A DNA stretch of 64,000 nucleotides from Micromonospora arida (GTDB lineage Bacteria; Actinomycetota; Actinomycetes; Mycobacteriales; Micromonosporaceae). The DNA lies in contig NZ_QGSY01000168.1 of the NCBI RefSeq assembly GCF_003857035.1, positions 1 to 64,000 on the forward strand. The letters are read 5' to 3'. The translations under genes and the position numbers were made by a program. The first letter of the stretch is position 1, and each line of letters opens with the position of its first letter. Below are positions 19,219 to 26,812 of the stretch, in pieces. The notes under the pieces are model-generated. The model ran no database searches, had not been told where the DNA came from, and was given only the letters and a program-made list of their open reading frames with translations.

Positions 19219-20064
19219 TCAGCCTCCCGACTGTCGGCGGGCCGCGCGCAGCGTCACCCAGTCGGTGACCGCGATCAGCGGGATCGCGAGCAGGACGAAG
19301 AGGACTCCCGCCACGACGTACGGCGTGTAGTTGAAGGTCTGGGCGGTGGCGATCTGCGCGGCGCGGACCGCGTCGATGGGCCCGGCGAGCGAGACCAGCC
19401 CGACGTCCTTCTGTAACGCCACCACGTCGTTGAGCAGGGGTGGCGCCACCCGGCGGACGGCCTGCGGCAGGACCACGTGCCGCATCGTCTGCCGGTAGGT
19501 CAGGCCCAACGAGCGGGCCGCGGCGAGTTGGCTGGAGTGCACCGACTCGATGCCGGCCCGGAACACCTCGGCGAGGTAGCCGCCGTAGGTGAGGACCAAC
19601 GCGATCCCACCCAGCACCAGCACCGGCGGCATGCCCTGCAACCGCAGCCCCGGCACGCCGAGGGTGAGCAGGTACAGCACGATGATCAGCGGCAGGCCGC
19701 GGAAGGTGTAGGTGTAGCCGGCGGCCAGCGCGCGGACCGGGAAGAAGACCGGCCCGCGCAGCGTCCGCAGCACGGCGATCACCAGCCCGAGCAGCAGCGC
19801 GCCGACCGCACAGCAGGCCAGCAGCCGTACGTTGAGCCAGAGCCCGCTCAGCACCGTCGGCAGCGCGTCGCGGGCGATCTCCGGATCCAGGAACGACCGC
19901 CGGACCCGGTCCCAGCCCGGCGCCCCGGTCACCGCGATCACCAGCAGCGTGCCGAGCGCCGCCGTCGAGGACGCCGCGACGAGCACGCTGTAGACGGTCT
20001 GCCGACGCCGGTACGCCGACCGCCGCAGCTGCGCCTCCGAGGGCACGTGATCCAGAAGCGTCAC
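19219..20064 (-). CDS. Polar amino-acid ABC transporter, permease
   Basis: The 281-residue HisMQ-type permease has five to six membrane segments and the EAA-loop region EVFRAGIESVHSSQLAAARSLG, which contacts the ATPase. The GTG start overlaps the binding-protein stop (GTGA), so translation is coupled. A single permease gene implies a homodimeric channel. Confidence 0.92.
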   Translation of the reverse strand: MTLLDHVPSEAQLRRSAYRRRQTVYSVLVAASSTAALGTLLVIAVTGAPGWDRVRRSFLDPEIARDALPTVLSGLWLNVRLLACCAVGALLLGLVIAVLRTLRGPVFFPVRALAAGYTYTFRGLPLIIVLYLLTLGVPGLRLQGMPPVLVLGGIALVLTYGGYLAEVFRAGIESVHSSQLAAARSLGLTYRQTMRHVVLPQAVRRVAPPLLNDVVALQKDVGLVSLAGPIDAVRAAQIATAQTFNYTPYVVAGVLFVLLAIPLIAVTDWVTLRAARRQSGG

Positions 20065-20924
20065 CGCAGCTCGGCCGCCCCCGCCACCTGCGCGAGCCAC
20101 TTCTGTTCCAGCTCCTTCAGCGTGCCCGCCGCGGCGAGCTGACCGACCGCCCCGCTCACGCAGGAGGTCAGTGGGGAGTTCTTGTCCAGCAGCAACCCGA
20201 ACGCCTCGGGCGTACCGACCTGCGGCACCTGCCCGACGATCGTCGCGTCGGTGATCTCCGCGCCGGTGATGTAGAAGGCGGTCGGAAGATCCACCACGAG
20301 ACCGTCCAACTGCCCGTTCTGAAGGGCCTTCTTGGCATCGTCGTTGCTGTTGTAGACCTGCGGCTTGGCGGTGGGCTTGATCACGTCGGTGATCGCCTGG
20401 TAGCTGGTGGTGCCGACCTGCGCGCCGAGCCGAGCGTCCCGCAGTTCGGCCAGCGACTTCCGGCCGGCGATCTTCGAGGACTTCAACGCGATGACGGTCT
20501 GCCGCACCAGGTAGTACGGCGCGGAGAAGTCGACCGCCTGCTTGCGCTCGTCGGTGATGGAGAACTGGTTGATGTCGAAGTCGAAGTCCTTCGGCCCCGG
20601 CGCGATGGCGGTGTCGAACTTGACCCGGGTCCACGTGACGTCGCCGCGGGCGTAGCCGAGCTTCTCGGCCACCGCGTACGCGACAGCGGATTCGAAGCCC
20701 TCGCCGCTGTCCGGCTTGTCCTTGGCGAACCACGGTTCGTACGCGGGCTGGTCGGTGGCGATGGTCAGCTTGCCCGGCGTACGCGTGGGCAGGCTGTCCT
20801 TGGCGCAGGACGGCGCGGCGGTGACATTGGGGGTGGGTTTCTCGTCCTGTGGCGCGCATCCGGCGGTGGCTACGACGACGGCACCGGCGAAGGTGAGCGC
20901 GAGGAGACGTGAGCGGCTGGCCAT
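20061..20924 (-). CDS. Amino-acid ABC transporter substrate-binding lipoprotein
   Basis: The 287-residue SBP_bac_3-type protein has a lipoprotein signal with lipobox VATAGC. The mature part has GKLTIATDQPAYEPW, GFESAVAYAVAEKLG and DFDINQFSITDERKQAVDFSAPYY, the classic two-lobe solute-binding signature. It is the first gene of the minus-strand operon binding protein-permease-ATPase. The start at 20924 lies seven bases after a TACGCT hexamer, so the message may be leaderless. Confidence 0.93.
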   Translation of the reverse strand: MASRSRLLALTFAGAVVVATAGCAPQDEKPTPNVTAAPSCAKDSLPTRTPGKLTIATDQPAYEPWFAKDKPDSGEGFESAVAYAVAEKLGYARGDVTWTRVKFDTAIAPGPKDFDFDINQFSITDERKQAVDFSAPYYLVRQTVIALKSSKIAGRKSLAELRDARLGAQVGTTSYQAITDVIKPTAKPQVYNSNDDAKKALQNGQLDGLVVDLPTAFYITGAEITDATIVGQVPQVGTPEAFGLLLDKNSPLTSCVSGAVGQLAAAGTLKELEQKWLAQVAGAAELR

Positions 20925-20931
20925 GGCGGAC

Positions 20932-20993
20932 AGCGTAGAGCTCCATGGGCGTCGATCGACAATTGTCCCACCATGTTGGTAGGGAATTGTCCG
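20932..20993 (-). promoter_or_regulatory. Promoter and operator-like palindromes of the ABC transporter operon
   Basis: On the minus strand TACGCT (20932-20937) is a -10 and TTGTCG about 19 bases upstream a -35. Overlapping and upstream lie the palindrome GACAATTGTC and a larger imperfect inverted repeat from 20962 to 20990 (AATTGTCCCACCA against TGGTAGGGAATT). This suggests a repressor site between this operon and the divergent hisE. Confidence 0.5.
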
Positions 20994-21057
20994 CTTGCTG
21001 GATTTTGGCGGACCCGGACGTGGGGGGTCATCCGGGTGGCTGGAAGAATCGTTCCCC

Positions 21058-21321
21058 GTGAAGACGTTCGAGGAGTTGTTCGCCGAGCTGCAGGCCAAGG
21101 CCGCCGCCGGCACCCCGGGCTCGGGCACCGTCGCCGCGTTGGACAAGGGCGTGCACTTCATCGGCAAGAAGGTCGTCGAGGAGGCGGCCGAGTCGTGGAT
21201 GGCCGCCGAGCACGAGGGGCCGGAGCGCACCGCCGAGGAGATCTCCCAACTGCTCTACCAGGTCCAGGTGCTGATGCTCGCCAGCGGTCTCGAGCTCAAG
21301 GACGTCTACCGACATCTGTGA
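21058..21321 (+). CDS. hisE: Phosphoribosyl-ATP pyrophosphatase
   Basis: Hydrolyses phosphoribosyl-ATP to phosphoribosyl-AMP, the second step of histidine synthesis. The 87-residue all-alpha MazG-like protein has [25 protein letters not shown] with the metal-binding Glu cluster. It starts with GTG, with GGAAG upstream. It lies 49 bp before hisG; in actinobacteria this pair is commonly separate from the main his operon. Confidence 0.95.
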   Translation: MKTFEELFAELQAKAAAGTPGSGTVAALDKGVHFIGKKVVEEAAESWMAAEHEGPERTAEEISQLLYQVQVLMLASGLELKDVYRHL

Positions 21322-21370
21322 GTGCCCCCACCCCTGTTGATCACCAACCGGATCCAAGGAGCACTCCGTC

Positions 21371-22216
21371 ATGCTGCGTGTCGCCATTCCCAACAAGGGC
21401 ACCCTGGCCGAACCGGCCGCACAGATGCTGCGCGAGGCGGGCTACCGCCAGCGCACCGACCCCAAGGACCTCGTCTGCCGGGACGAGGCGAACGACGTCG
21501 AATTCTTCTACCTGCGCCCGAAGGACATCGCCACCTACGTCGGCTCCGGTGACCTCGACCTCGGGATCACCGGCCGGGACCTGCTGATCGACTCGGCCGC
21601 GCCGGCCGAGGAGGTCGTCGACCTCGCCTTCGGCCGGGCCACCTTCCGCTTCGCCGCCCGCCCCGACGACATCGCCTCTGTGCAGGAGCTCGGCGGTCAC
21701 CGCATCGCCACCGCGTACCCGGGGCTGGTCGAACGGCACCTCGGCGAGGTGGGCGTCAAGGCCGACGTGATCCGCCTCGACGGCGCGGTGGAGAACGCCG
21801 TACGCCTCGGTGTCGCCGACGTGATCGCGGACGTGGTGGAAACCGGCGCGACCCTGCGTCAGGCGGGCCTGGTGGTCTTCGGCGAGCCGCTGCTGCGCTC
21901 GTCGGCGGTGCTGGTCCGGCGCGCCGGCGCGCCCGCCCAACCGCAGGCCGAGCAGTTGCTGCGTCGCCTGCACGGCGTGCTGGTGGCCCGCCGTTACGTG
22001 ATGCTCGCCTACGACGTGCCGGCCGGTCTGCTGGACCGGGCCAGCGGGCTCACCCCGGGCATCGAGTCGCCCACCGTGTCGCCGCTGCACCGTGAGGGCT
22101 GGGTGGCGGTGCAGGCGATGGTGCTCCGCGACGACGTGCACCGCATCATGGACGAGCTGTACGAACTGGGCGCCCGCGCCATCCTCGTCACCAACATCCA
22201 CGCCTGCCGCCTCTGA
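21371..22216 (+). CDS. hisG: ATP phosphoribosyltransferase (long form)
   Basis: Catalyses the committed step of histidine synthesis from ATP and PRPP. At 281 residues it is the long form with a C-terminal regulatory domain for histidine inhibition (the stretch GVLVARRYVMLAYDVPAGLL through WVAVQAMVLRDDVHRIMDEL). The catalytic part has IPNKGTLAEPA, GITGRDLL and the PRPP loop region ADVIADVVETGATLRQAGL. GGAGCACTCC precedes the ATG. Confidence 0.96.
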   Translation: MLRVAIPNKGTLAEPAAQMLREAGYRQRTDPKDLVCRDEANDVEFFYLRPKDIATYVGSGDLDLGITGRDLLIDSAAPAEEVVDLAFGRATFRFAARPDDIASVQELGGHRIATAYPGLVERHLGEVGVKADVIRLDGAVENAVRLGVADVIADVVETGATLRQAGLVVFGEPLLRSSAVLVRRAGAPAQPQAEQLLRRLHGVLVARRYVMLAYDVPAGLLDRASGLTPGIESPTVSPLHREGWVAVQAMVLRDDVHRIMDELYELGARAILVTNIHACRL

Positions 22217-22217
22217 T

Positions 22218-22250
22218 CGTCGGGGCCTCGGCGCCCGGGCCCTCCCGACG
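22218..22250 (+). terminator. Terminator-like hairpin after hisG
   Basis: CGTCGGG (22218-22224) pairs with CCCGACG (22244-22250), with further pairing possible inside (GGGC/GCCC). It begins two bases after the hisG stop codon. Confidence 0.45.
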
Positions 22251-22263
22251 GACCCGCCCCCGG

Positions 22264-22341
22264 CAAGATCGCGCTCGATCATTGAAGTAGTGGTCTCGAT
22301 CTCGACGGAGGCCACTGGATCCTGGATCGAGCGCGATCTTG
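22264..22341. repeat. Long intergenic hairpin element with CAAGATCGCG arms
   Basis: A 17-bp perfect inverted repeat (CAAGATCGCGCTCGATC, 22264-22280, against 22325-22341) encloses an inner nine-pair stem (AGTGGTCTC against GAGGCCACT). The outer core CAAGATCGCG recurs in a second element at 29365-29453, suggesting a dispersed palindromic repeat family. Confidence 0.65.
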
Positions 22342-22425
22342 AGGCGGCTGGTGGCTGGTGGGGTAGGGGTGATGGATCGGCGGGTGGTGCGTTCGATGAC
22401 CGAGTGCGGATGGCAGACTGGTGGG

Positions 22426-22899
22426 GTGAGTGAAACCGAGCTGGTCCGCCTGAAGCCCCGCCGCATCCGCGTGGTCTGCTGGTCGGCGGCGGTTGCCCTG
22501 GTGGTGGTGTTCGGCCTGGTCGCCACGTCGCTGAGCGGCCCGACCGGCGATGGTTACGGCAGCTTCCAGCGCGGTGACCAGATCGCCATGATCGGCCTGG
22601 GCATCTTCGGGGCGCTGGGCTTCCTGCTGTTCACCCGTCCCCGGGTGGAGGCGGACGCACGGAGCATCCGGGTCCGTAACGTCATCAGCTCCTACGAACT
22701 GCCCTGGGAGGTTGTCCGGGGCGTCCGCTTCGACCGGGGCGCGCCGTGGGCCAGCCTGGAGCTGCACGACGACGATCTGCTGCCGATGGTCGCGTTGCAG
22801 GCCGCCGACAAGGAGTTGGCCGTCGACGGGGTCCGCGCGCTGCGCCGGCTGCACGAGGCCCACCAGGCCCGCCTCGCCGAGCGCGCCGTCGGCCGCTGA
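22426..22899 (+). CDS. PH-domain membrane protein (bPH_6-like)
   Basis: The 157-residue product has two hydrophobic segments (VVCWSAAVALVVVFGLVATS and IAMIGLGIFGALGFLLF) followed by a cytoplasmic bacterial PH-like domain (RVEADARSIRVRNVISSYEL, PWEVVRGVRFDRGAPWASLE). This matches small actinobacterial membrane proteins related to the mycobacterial antigen CFP-6 group. The GTG start is chosen where the hydrophilic lead-in begins. Its role is unknown. It sits between hisG and the infC promoter and is not obviously part of either operon. Confidence 0.75.
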   Translation: MSETELVRLKPRRIRVVCWSAAVALVVVFGLVATSLSGPTGDGYGSFQRGDQIAMIGLGIFGALGFLLFTRPRVEADARSIRVRNVISSYELPWEVVRGVRFDRGAPWASLELHDDDLLPMVALQAADKELAVDGVRALRRLHEAHQARLAERAVGR

Positions 22900-22993
22900 C
22901 CCGGCCGAACCCAGATCCTGGCGCGCGCCGCGACGTGGTGACGGCGCGGCGGCGACGCGACGCGGCGCGGCGTGGCCGCAGGTGGTGCCCGGT

Positions 22994-23023
22994 TTGGGGG
23001 TCGCCGGGGCGCCGGTGTAGTGT
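22994..23023 (+). promoter_or_regulatory. Promoter of the infC-rpmI-rplT operon
   Basis: TTGGGG (22994-22999) and TAGTGT (23018-23023) are separated by 18 bases. Transcription would start near 23030 and give a leader of about 255 bases before the infC start. Confidence 0.45.
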
Positions 23024-23036
23024 TATCGAGTCGACC

Positions 23037-23219
23037 AGGCTGTCTCCGCGTGCGAGCAGACAGCCTTGAAAGCGGAGCGCCTGCTCCCACCCGAGTCGCC
23101 GCTACGGTGGCCGGGTCCGGTCACCGGTTCCGGGCATGTCCCGGTCCCGGATGCGCGATCCTTGTGATCGTGCTGACCGGTCGAGCGGGCCCTGGCATGC
23201 GCCGGGGCCTTCTGCTTTT
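23037..23219 (+). promoter_or_regulatory. Structured leader with transcription attenuator upstream of infC
   Basis: A 9-bp stem, AGGCTGTCT/AGACAGCCT (23037-23066), opens the leader. An intrinsic terminator follows: GGCCCTGG (23188-23195) pairs with CCGGGGCC (23202-23209) and is trailed by TTCTGCTTTT. An upstream segment, GGTCCCGG (23143-23150), can pair with the same 3' arm (one G-U pair), so terminator and antiterminator forms would exclude each other. The gap 22900-23284 holds no gene. The trigger may be the L20 or IF3 product, as in other infC leaders, but that is inference. Confidence 0.6.
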
Positions 23220-23284
23220 CAGGTCGGTTCCCTCCCGGGAGCCGCAGGGGTCGGCGAAGAGCAGAAACGACTCGAGGAGGCCCC

Positions 23285-23953
23285 ATCAGCGTCGAACCAC
23301 GCGTGAACGAGCAGATCCGGGCACGTGAGGTCCGACTGGTCGGCCCAGAGGGTGAGCAGGTGGGCATCGTCCCGCTGGAGCGCGCTCTTCAGCTGGCCGC
23401 GGACGTCGATCTGGACCTGGTCGAGGTTGCGCCGATGGCGCGCCCGCCGGTGTGCAAGCTCATGGACTTCGGCAAGTTCAAGTACGAGAGCGCACTCAAG
23501 GCGCGCGAAGCGCGGCGTAATCAGCAGCAGACCGTCATCAAGGAAATGAAGCTTCGGCCGAAGATCGACCCGCACGACTACGAGACCAAGAAGGGTCACG
23601 TGGTGCGGTTCCTCAAGGCGGGCGACAAGGTCAAGGTGACGATCATGTTCCGCGGTCGCGAGCAGAGCCGCCCGGAGCTGGGTTACCGGCTCCTGCGCCG
23701 GCTCGAATCCGAGATCACGGAACTGGGATACGTCGAGGCCGCTCCGAAGCAGGACGGCCGAAACATGATCATGGTTCTCGCCCCGCATCGGGCCGTCAAG
23801 GCCTCCGCGGTCGCCGCTACGGCGTCTCGCGGCGGACCTCGGGACCGGGCAGCGGACGAGTCCGCCACTCCGGAAGCCGATGAGACCGCGGCGGTCAGCG
23901 AGACCGCAGCAGCCGGTGACACCGGCCTCGCCGCCGACACCAGCGGCGAGTAA
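23285..23953 (+). CDS. infC: Translation initiation factor IF-3
   Basis: Prevents premature subunit joining and monitors start-codon selection on the 30S subunit. The protein has the IF3 N-domain ([20 protein letters not shown]), a linker and a C-domain ([31 protein letters not shown]), plus an acidic low-complexity tail of about 35 residues. The start is taken as ATC at 23285: GAGGAGG ends four bases upstream and the residues before the first in-frame GTG (23303) look like family sequence. A rare infC start is the known basis of IF3 autoregulation. Confidence 0.95.
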   Translation: MSVEPRVNEQIRAREVRLVGPEGEQVGIVPLERALQLAADVDLDLVEVAPMARPPVCKLMDFGKFKYESALKAREARRNQQQTVIKEMKLRPKIDPHDYETKKGHVVRFLKAGDKVKVTIMFRGREQSRPELGYRLLRRLESEITELGYVEAAPKQDGRNMIMVLAPHRAVKASAVAATASRGGPRDRAADESATPEADETAAVSETAAAGDTGLAADTSGE

Positions 23954-23973
23954 CAGGGGAGAAGACGTTCCAC

Positions 23974-24168
23974 ATGCCGAAGATGAAGAGCCACACGGGT
24001 ATGGGTAAGCGGGTCAAGGTGACCGGCAAGGGCAAGATCGTTGCCCAGCAGGCCGGCCTCCGCCACAACCTGGAGAAGAAGCCCTCCACCCAGACCCGCC
24101 GGCTGACCGGCACGGTCGTGCTGGCCAAGGCCGACGTCAAGCGCATCAAGAAGCTGCTCGGCCGCTGA
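23974..24168 (+). CDS. rpmI: 50S ribosomal protein L35
   Basis: The 64-residue basic protein starts MPKMKSHTGMGKRVKVTGKG, the L35 signature, and is rich in Lys and Arg. It sits 20 bases after infC and 31 before rplT, the standard infC-rpmI-rplT order. Confidence 0.97.
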   Translation: MPKMKSHTGMGKRVKVTGKGKIVAQQAGLRHNLEKKPSTQTRRLTGTVVLAKADVKRIKKLLGR

Positions 24169-24199
24169 CGCGCGCCACCTTACGTAATTAGGAGTTGAG

Positions 24200-24592
24200 A
24201 TGGCACGCGTCAAGCGGGCTGTAAACGCCCAGAAGAAGCGTCGTACCCTGCTGGAGTCCGCGAGTGGTTACCGCGGTCAGCGCTCCCGCCTGTACCGCAA
24301 GGCCAAGGAGCAGGTGCTGCACTCGATGCAGTACGCCTACCGGGACCGTCGCGACCGCAAGGGCGACTTCCGGCAGCTGTGGATTCAGCGGATCAACGCG
24401 GGTGCCCGGGCAAACGGGATGACCTACAACCGTCTGATCCAGGGCCTGCGTCTGGCCGGCATCGAGGTCGACCGCAAGATCCTGGCCGACATGGCTGTCA
24501 ACGACGCCGCCTCTTTCGCGGCGATCGTCGAGCTGGCCCGGGCCGCGGTCACGGCCGAGGGCACCGGCGGCGCGGCGGCTCAGGCCGCCTGA
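24200..24592 (+). CDS. rplT: 50S ribosomal protein L20
   Basis: The 130-residue rRNA-binding protein has [35 protein letters not shown] and [20 protein letters not shown], all typical of L20, an early assembly protein of the large subunit. TTAGGAGTTGAG precedes the ATG. In several bacteria L20 controls its own operon through the leader, relevant to the attenuator upstream of infC. Confidence 0.97.
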   Translation: MARVKRAVNAQKKRRTLLESASGYRGQRSRLYRKAKEQVLHSMQYAYRDRRDRKGDFRQLWIQRINAGARANGMTYNRLIQGLRLAGIEVDRKILADMAVNDAASFAAIVELARAAVTAEGTGGAAAQAA

Positions 24593-24609
24593 TCCCCACG
24601 CACCAGAGC

Positions 24610-24651
24610 GAGGCGTCTCCCGTGTCGGCACCGCCGTCCGGGGGGCGCCTC
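24610..24651 (+). terminator. Hairpin terminator after rplT
   Basis: GAGGCGTCTCCCG (24610-24622) and CGGGGGGCGCCTC (24639-24651) can form 13 consecutive pairs including two G-U pairs, placed 18 bases after the rplT stop. It separates the ribosomal operon from the methyltransferase gene. Confidence 0.6.
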
Positions 24652-24675
24652 AATCGTGCCGGAGGAGCGCACATC

Positions 24676-25473
24676 ATGGCTTTCACCCCGCGTACCCCCA
24701 GGGTTGTCGCCGCCCGCCGCCTGCAGCGCCGCCGGGACCGCGACGCCACCGGCCGTTTCCTGGCCGAGGGCCCGCAGGCGGTCCGCGAGGCACTGGCACG
24801 GCCGGGGGTGGTCACCGAACTGTTCGGTACGACCACCGCGCTCGACCGGTATCCGGAGTTGGCCGCCACGGCGGCCCGCGCCGACGTGCCGGTCTCCGAG
24901 GTGACCGACGACGCCATCGCAGCACTGGCCGAGACCGTCGCCCCGCAGGGGCTGGTGGCCGTCTGCCGGCACCTGGACGTCTCGCTGGAACAGGCGCTCG
25001 CGGGTGCGCCCCGGCTGGTGGCGGTGCTCGCCGAGATCCGCGACCCGGGCAACGCCGGCACGGTGCTGCGCACCGCCGACGCGGCCGGTGCGGGTGCGGT
25101 GATCTTCGCCGGAGACGCCGTCGACCCGTACAACGGCAAGTGTGTGCGGGCCTCGGCCGGCAGCCTCTTCCACGTCGACGTGGTGCGCGCCACCGACCCG
25201 GTCGCGGTGGTCGACGCACTGCGCGCCGCCGGGCTGTCCATCTTCGCCACCACCGGGTACGGCGACAGCGACCTGGACGACCTGACCGACTACGGCCGGC
25301 TCGTCGGGCCCACCGCCTGGTTGTTCGGTTCCGAGGCGCACGGCCTGCCCGAGGAGTTGACCGCCGCCGCCGACACCACGGTGCGGGTGCCGCTGTACGG
25401 GCGCGCGGAGAGCCTCAACCTGGCTGCCGCCGCCGCGGTCTGCCTGTACGCTTCAGCGAGAGCACAGCGCTGA
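24676..25473 (+). CDS. TrmH/SpoU-family rRNA 2'-O-methyltransferase
   Basis: The 265-residue SPOUT methyltransferase has an N-terminal substrate-binding domain and the trefoil-knot motifs IRDPGNAGTVLRTADAAG (motif 1), FGSEAHGLPEEL (motif 2) and SLNLAAAAAVCLY (motif 3). It methylates a ribose in rRNA or tRNA; the exact site is not evident. GGAGGAGC precedes the ATG. The position between rplT and pheS is typical of actinobacteria. Confidence 0.92.
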   Translation: MAFTPRTPRVVAARRLQRRRDRDATGRFLAEGPQAVREALARPGVVTELFGTTTALDRYPELAATAARADVPVSEVTDDAIAALAETVAPQGLVAVCRHLDVSLEQALAGAPRLVAVLAEIRDPGNAGTVLRTADAAGAGAVIFAGDAVDPYNGKCVRASAGSLFHVDVVRATDPVAVVDALRAAGLSIFATTGYGDSDLDDLTDYGRLVGPTAWLFGSEAHGLPEELTAAADTTVRVPLYGRAESLNLAAAAAVCLYASARAQR

Positions 25474-25520
25474 GGGTGAACGCCTGCGGCGCGACTGACA
25501 GCAGGGGAGAGCGTCCGTCC

Positions 25521-25580
25521 ATGAACGCGACACGGCGTTCGTTTAGCCAGCCCGCCGGTGTCGGCGGGCGGCGGGCCTGA
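25521..25580 (+). CDS. Possible leader peptide before pheST
   Basis: ATG at 25521 opens a 19-codon frame (MNATRRSFSQPAGVGGRRA) with one rare TTT Phe codon just before GCCCGCC, which can pair with GGCGGGC at once or with CCGGCGGG near 25603. The layout recalls attenuation, but one Phe codon is thin evidence and the closer promoter at 25633 would bypass it. Confidence 0.2.
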   Translation: MNATRRSFSQPAGVGGRRA

Positions 25581-25632
25581 CCTGCTCCCTGCGCAACTCC
25601 TACCGGCGGGCTGCGGCACAGCCGCGCGTCCG

Positions 25633-25638
25633 TAGACT
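25633..25638 (+). promoter_or_regulatory. -10 element (TAGACT) upstream of pheS
   Basis: The hexamer lies 55 bases before the pheS ATG and matches the TAnnnT pattern; the same hexamer sits upstream of def at 7079. No strong -35 is seen. Confidence 0.4.
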
Positions 25639-25692
25639 CGCCTAGCCGCCCCGGTGAGGGCTGGCGCCGCCGTGAGGGAGTGCCCGTACGCC

Positions 25693-26772
25693 ATGAGCTA
25701 CCGCAACGATCCGTACGACCCGAAGCAGGTCGCCCTGCTCGACCCCGCCGCCCTGGCCGAGGCCGTCGCGGACGCCACGAAGGCGTTCGAGGCCGCCGCC
25801 GACCCGGACGCGCTGACCGCGCTGCGCTCGGTGCACCTTGGTGACCGGTCACCGGTCTCCCTCGCGCGCCGGGAGATCGGCGCGCTGCCGCCGGCCGCGA
25901 AGTCCGACGCCGGCAAGCGGGTCAACGAGGCCCGCCGGGCGATCGAGTCCGCGTACGCCGAGCGCGCCGAGGTGGTGGAGCGCGAGCAGGCCGAGCGGGT
26001 GCTGGTCGAGGAGCGGGTGGACGTCACCCTGCCCTACGACCGGCGTCCGCGCGGCGCCCGGCACCCGTTGAGCGTCCTGATGGAGTCGATCAGCGACCTC
26101 TTCGTCGGGATGGGCTACGAGGTGGCCGAGGGGCCCGAGGTCGACCTGGAGTGGGTCAACTTCGACGCGTTGAACATCCCCGCCGACCACCCGGCGCGCG
26201 GGTTGATGGACACCTTCCACATCGCACCCGCTGCTGGCTCCGCGGGCTCGGGCCTTGTTCTACGAACGCACACCTCGACGGTGCAGACCCGCACGATGCT
26301 CAGCCGCAAGCCGCCGATCTACGTGATCGTGCCGGGCCGCGTCTACCGCACCGACGAGATCGACGCCACCCACAGCCCGGTGTTCCACCAGGCCGAGGGC
26401 CTGGTGGTCGACAAGGGCATCACGATGGCCCACCTGCGGGGCACGCTGGACCACTTCGCCCGGGCGATGTTCGGCCCGGAGGCGAAGACCCGGTGGCGGC
26501 CGCACTACTTCCCGTTCACCGAGCCGTCGGCGGAGTTCGACGTGTGGTTCCCGGAGCACCGTGACGGGCCACAGTGGGTCGAGTGGGGTGGCTGCGGCAT
26601 GGTCAACCCCCGGGTGCTGCGCGCCTGCGGCGTCGACCCGGAGGTCTACTCCGGATTCGCCTTCGGCATGGGCATCGACCGGACCTTGATGGTCCGGCAC
26701 GGGGTCAGCGACATCCGCCATCTCTTCGAGGGCGACGTGCGGTTCAGCCGCGCGCTCGGGACCGGGGCGTAG
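25693..26772 (+). CDS. pheS: Phenylalanyl-tRNA synthetase, alpha subunit
   Basis: Catalytic chain of the alpha2beta2 synthetase that charges tRNA-Phe. The 359-residue product has an N-terminal coiled-coil tRNA-binding region and class II motifs: [38 protein letters not shown] (motif 2) and [17 protein letters not shown] (motif 3). It is followed 40 bp later by pheT, its partner gene. Confidence 0.97.
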   Translation: MSYRNDPYDPKQVALLDPAALAEAVADATKAFEAAADPDALTALRSVHLGDRSPVSLARREIGALPPAAKSDAGKRVNEARRAIESAYAERAEVVEREQAERVLVEERVDVTLPYDRRPRGARHPLSVLMESISDLFVGMGYEVAEGPEVDLEWVNFDALNIPADHPARGLMDTFHIAPAAGSAGSGLVLRTHTSTVQTRTMLSRKPPIYVIVPGRVYRTDEIDATHSPVFHQAEGLVVDKGITMAHLRGTLDHFARAMFGPEAKTRWRPHYFPFTEPSAEFDVWFPEHRDGPQWVEWGGCGMVNPRVLRACGVDPEVYSGFAFGMGIDRTLMVRHGVSDIRHLFEGDVRFSRALGTGA

Positions 26773-26812
26773 GCGATGCGGGTACGAGACACGGGAACGG
26801 TGGTCTGAAGTC

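Noticed and set aside
25474-25692. T-box riboswitch before pheS
   Set aside because: I could not find the T-box sequence or the stem I specifier pattern.
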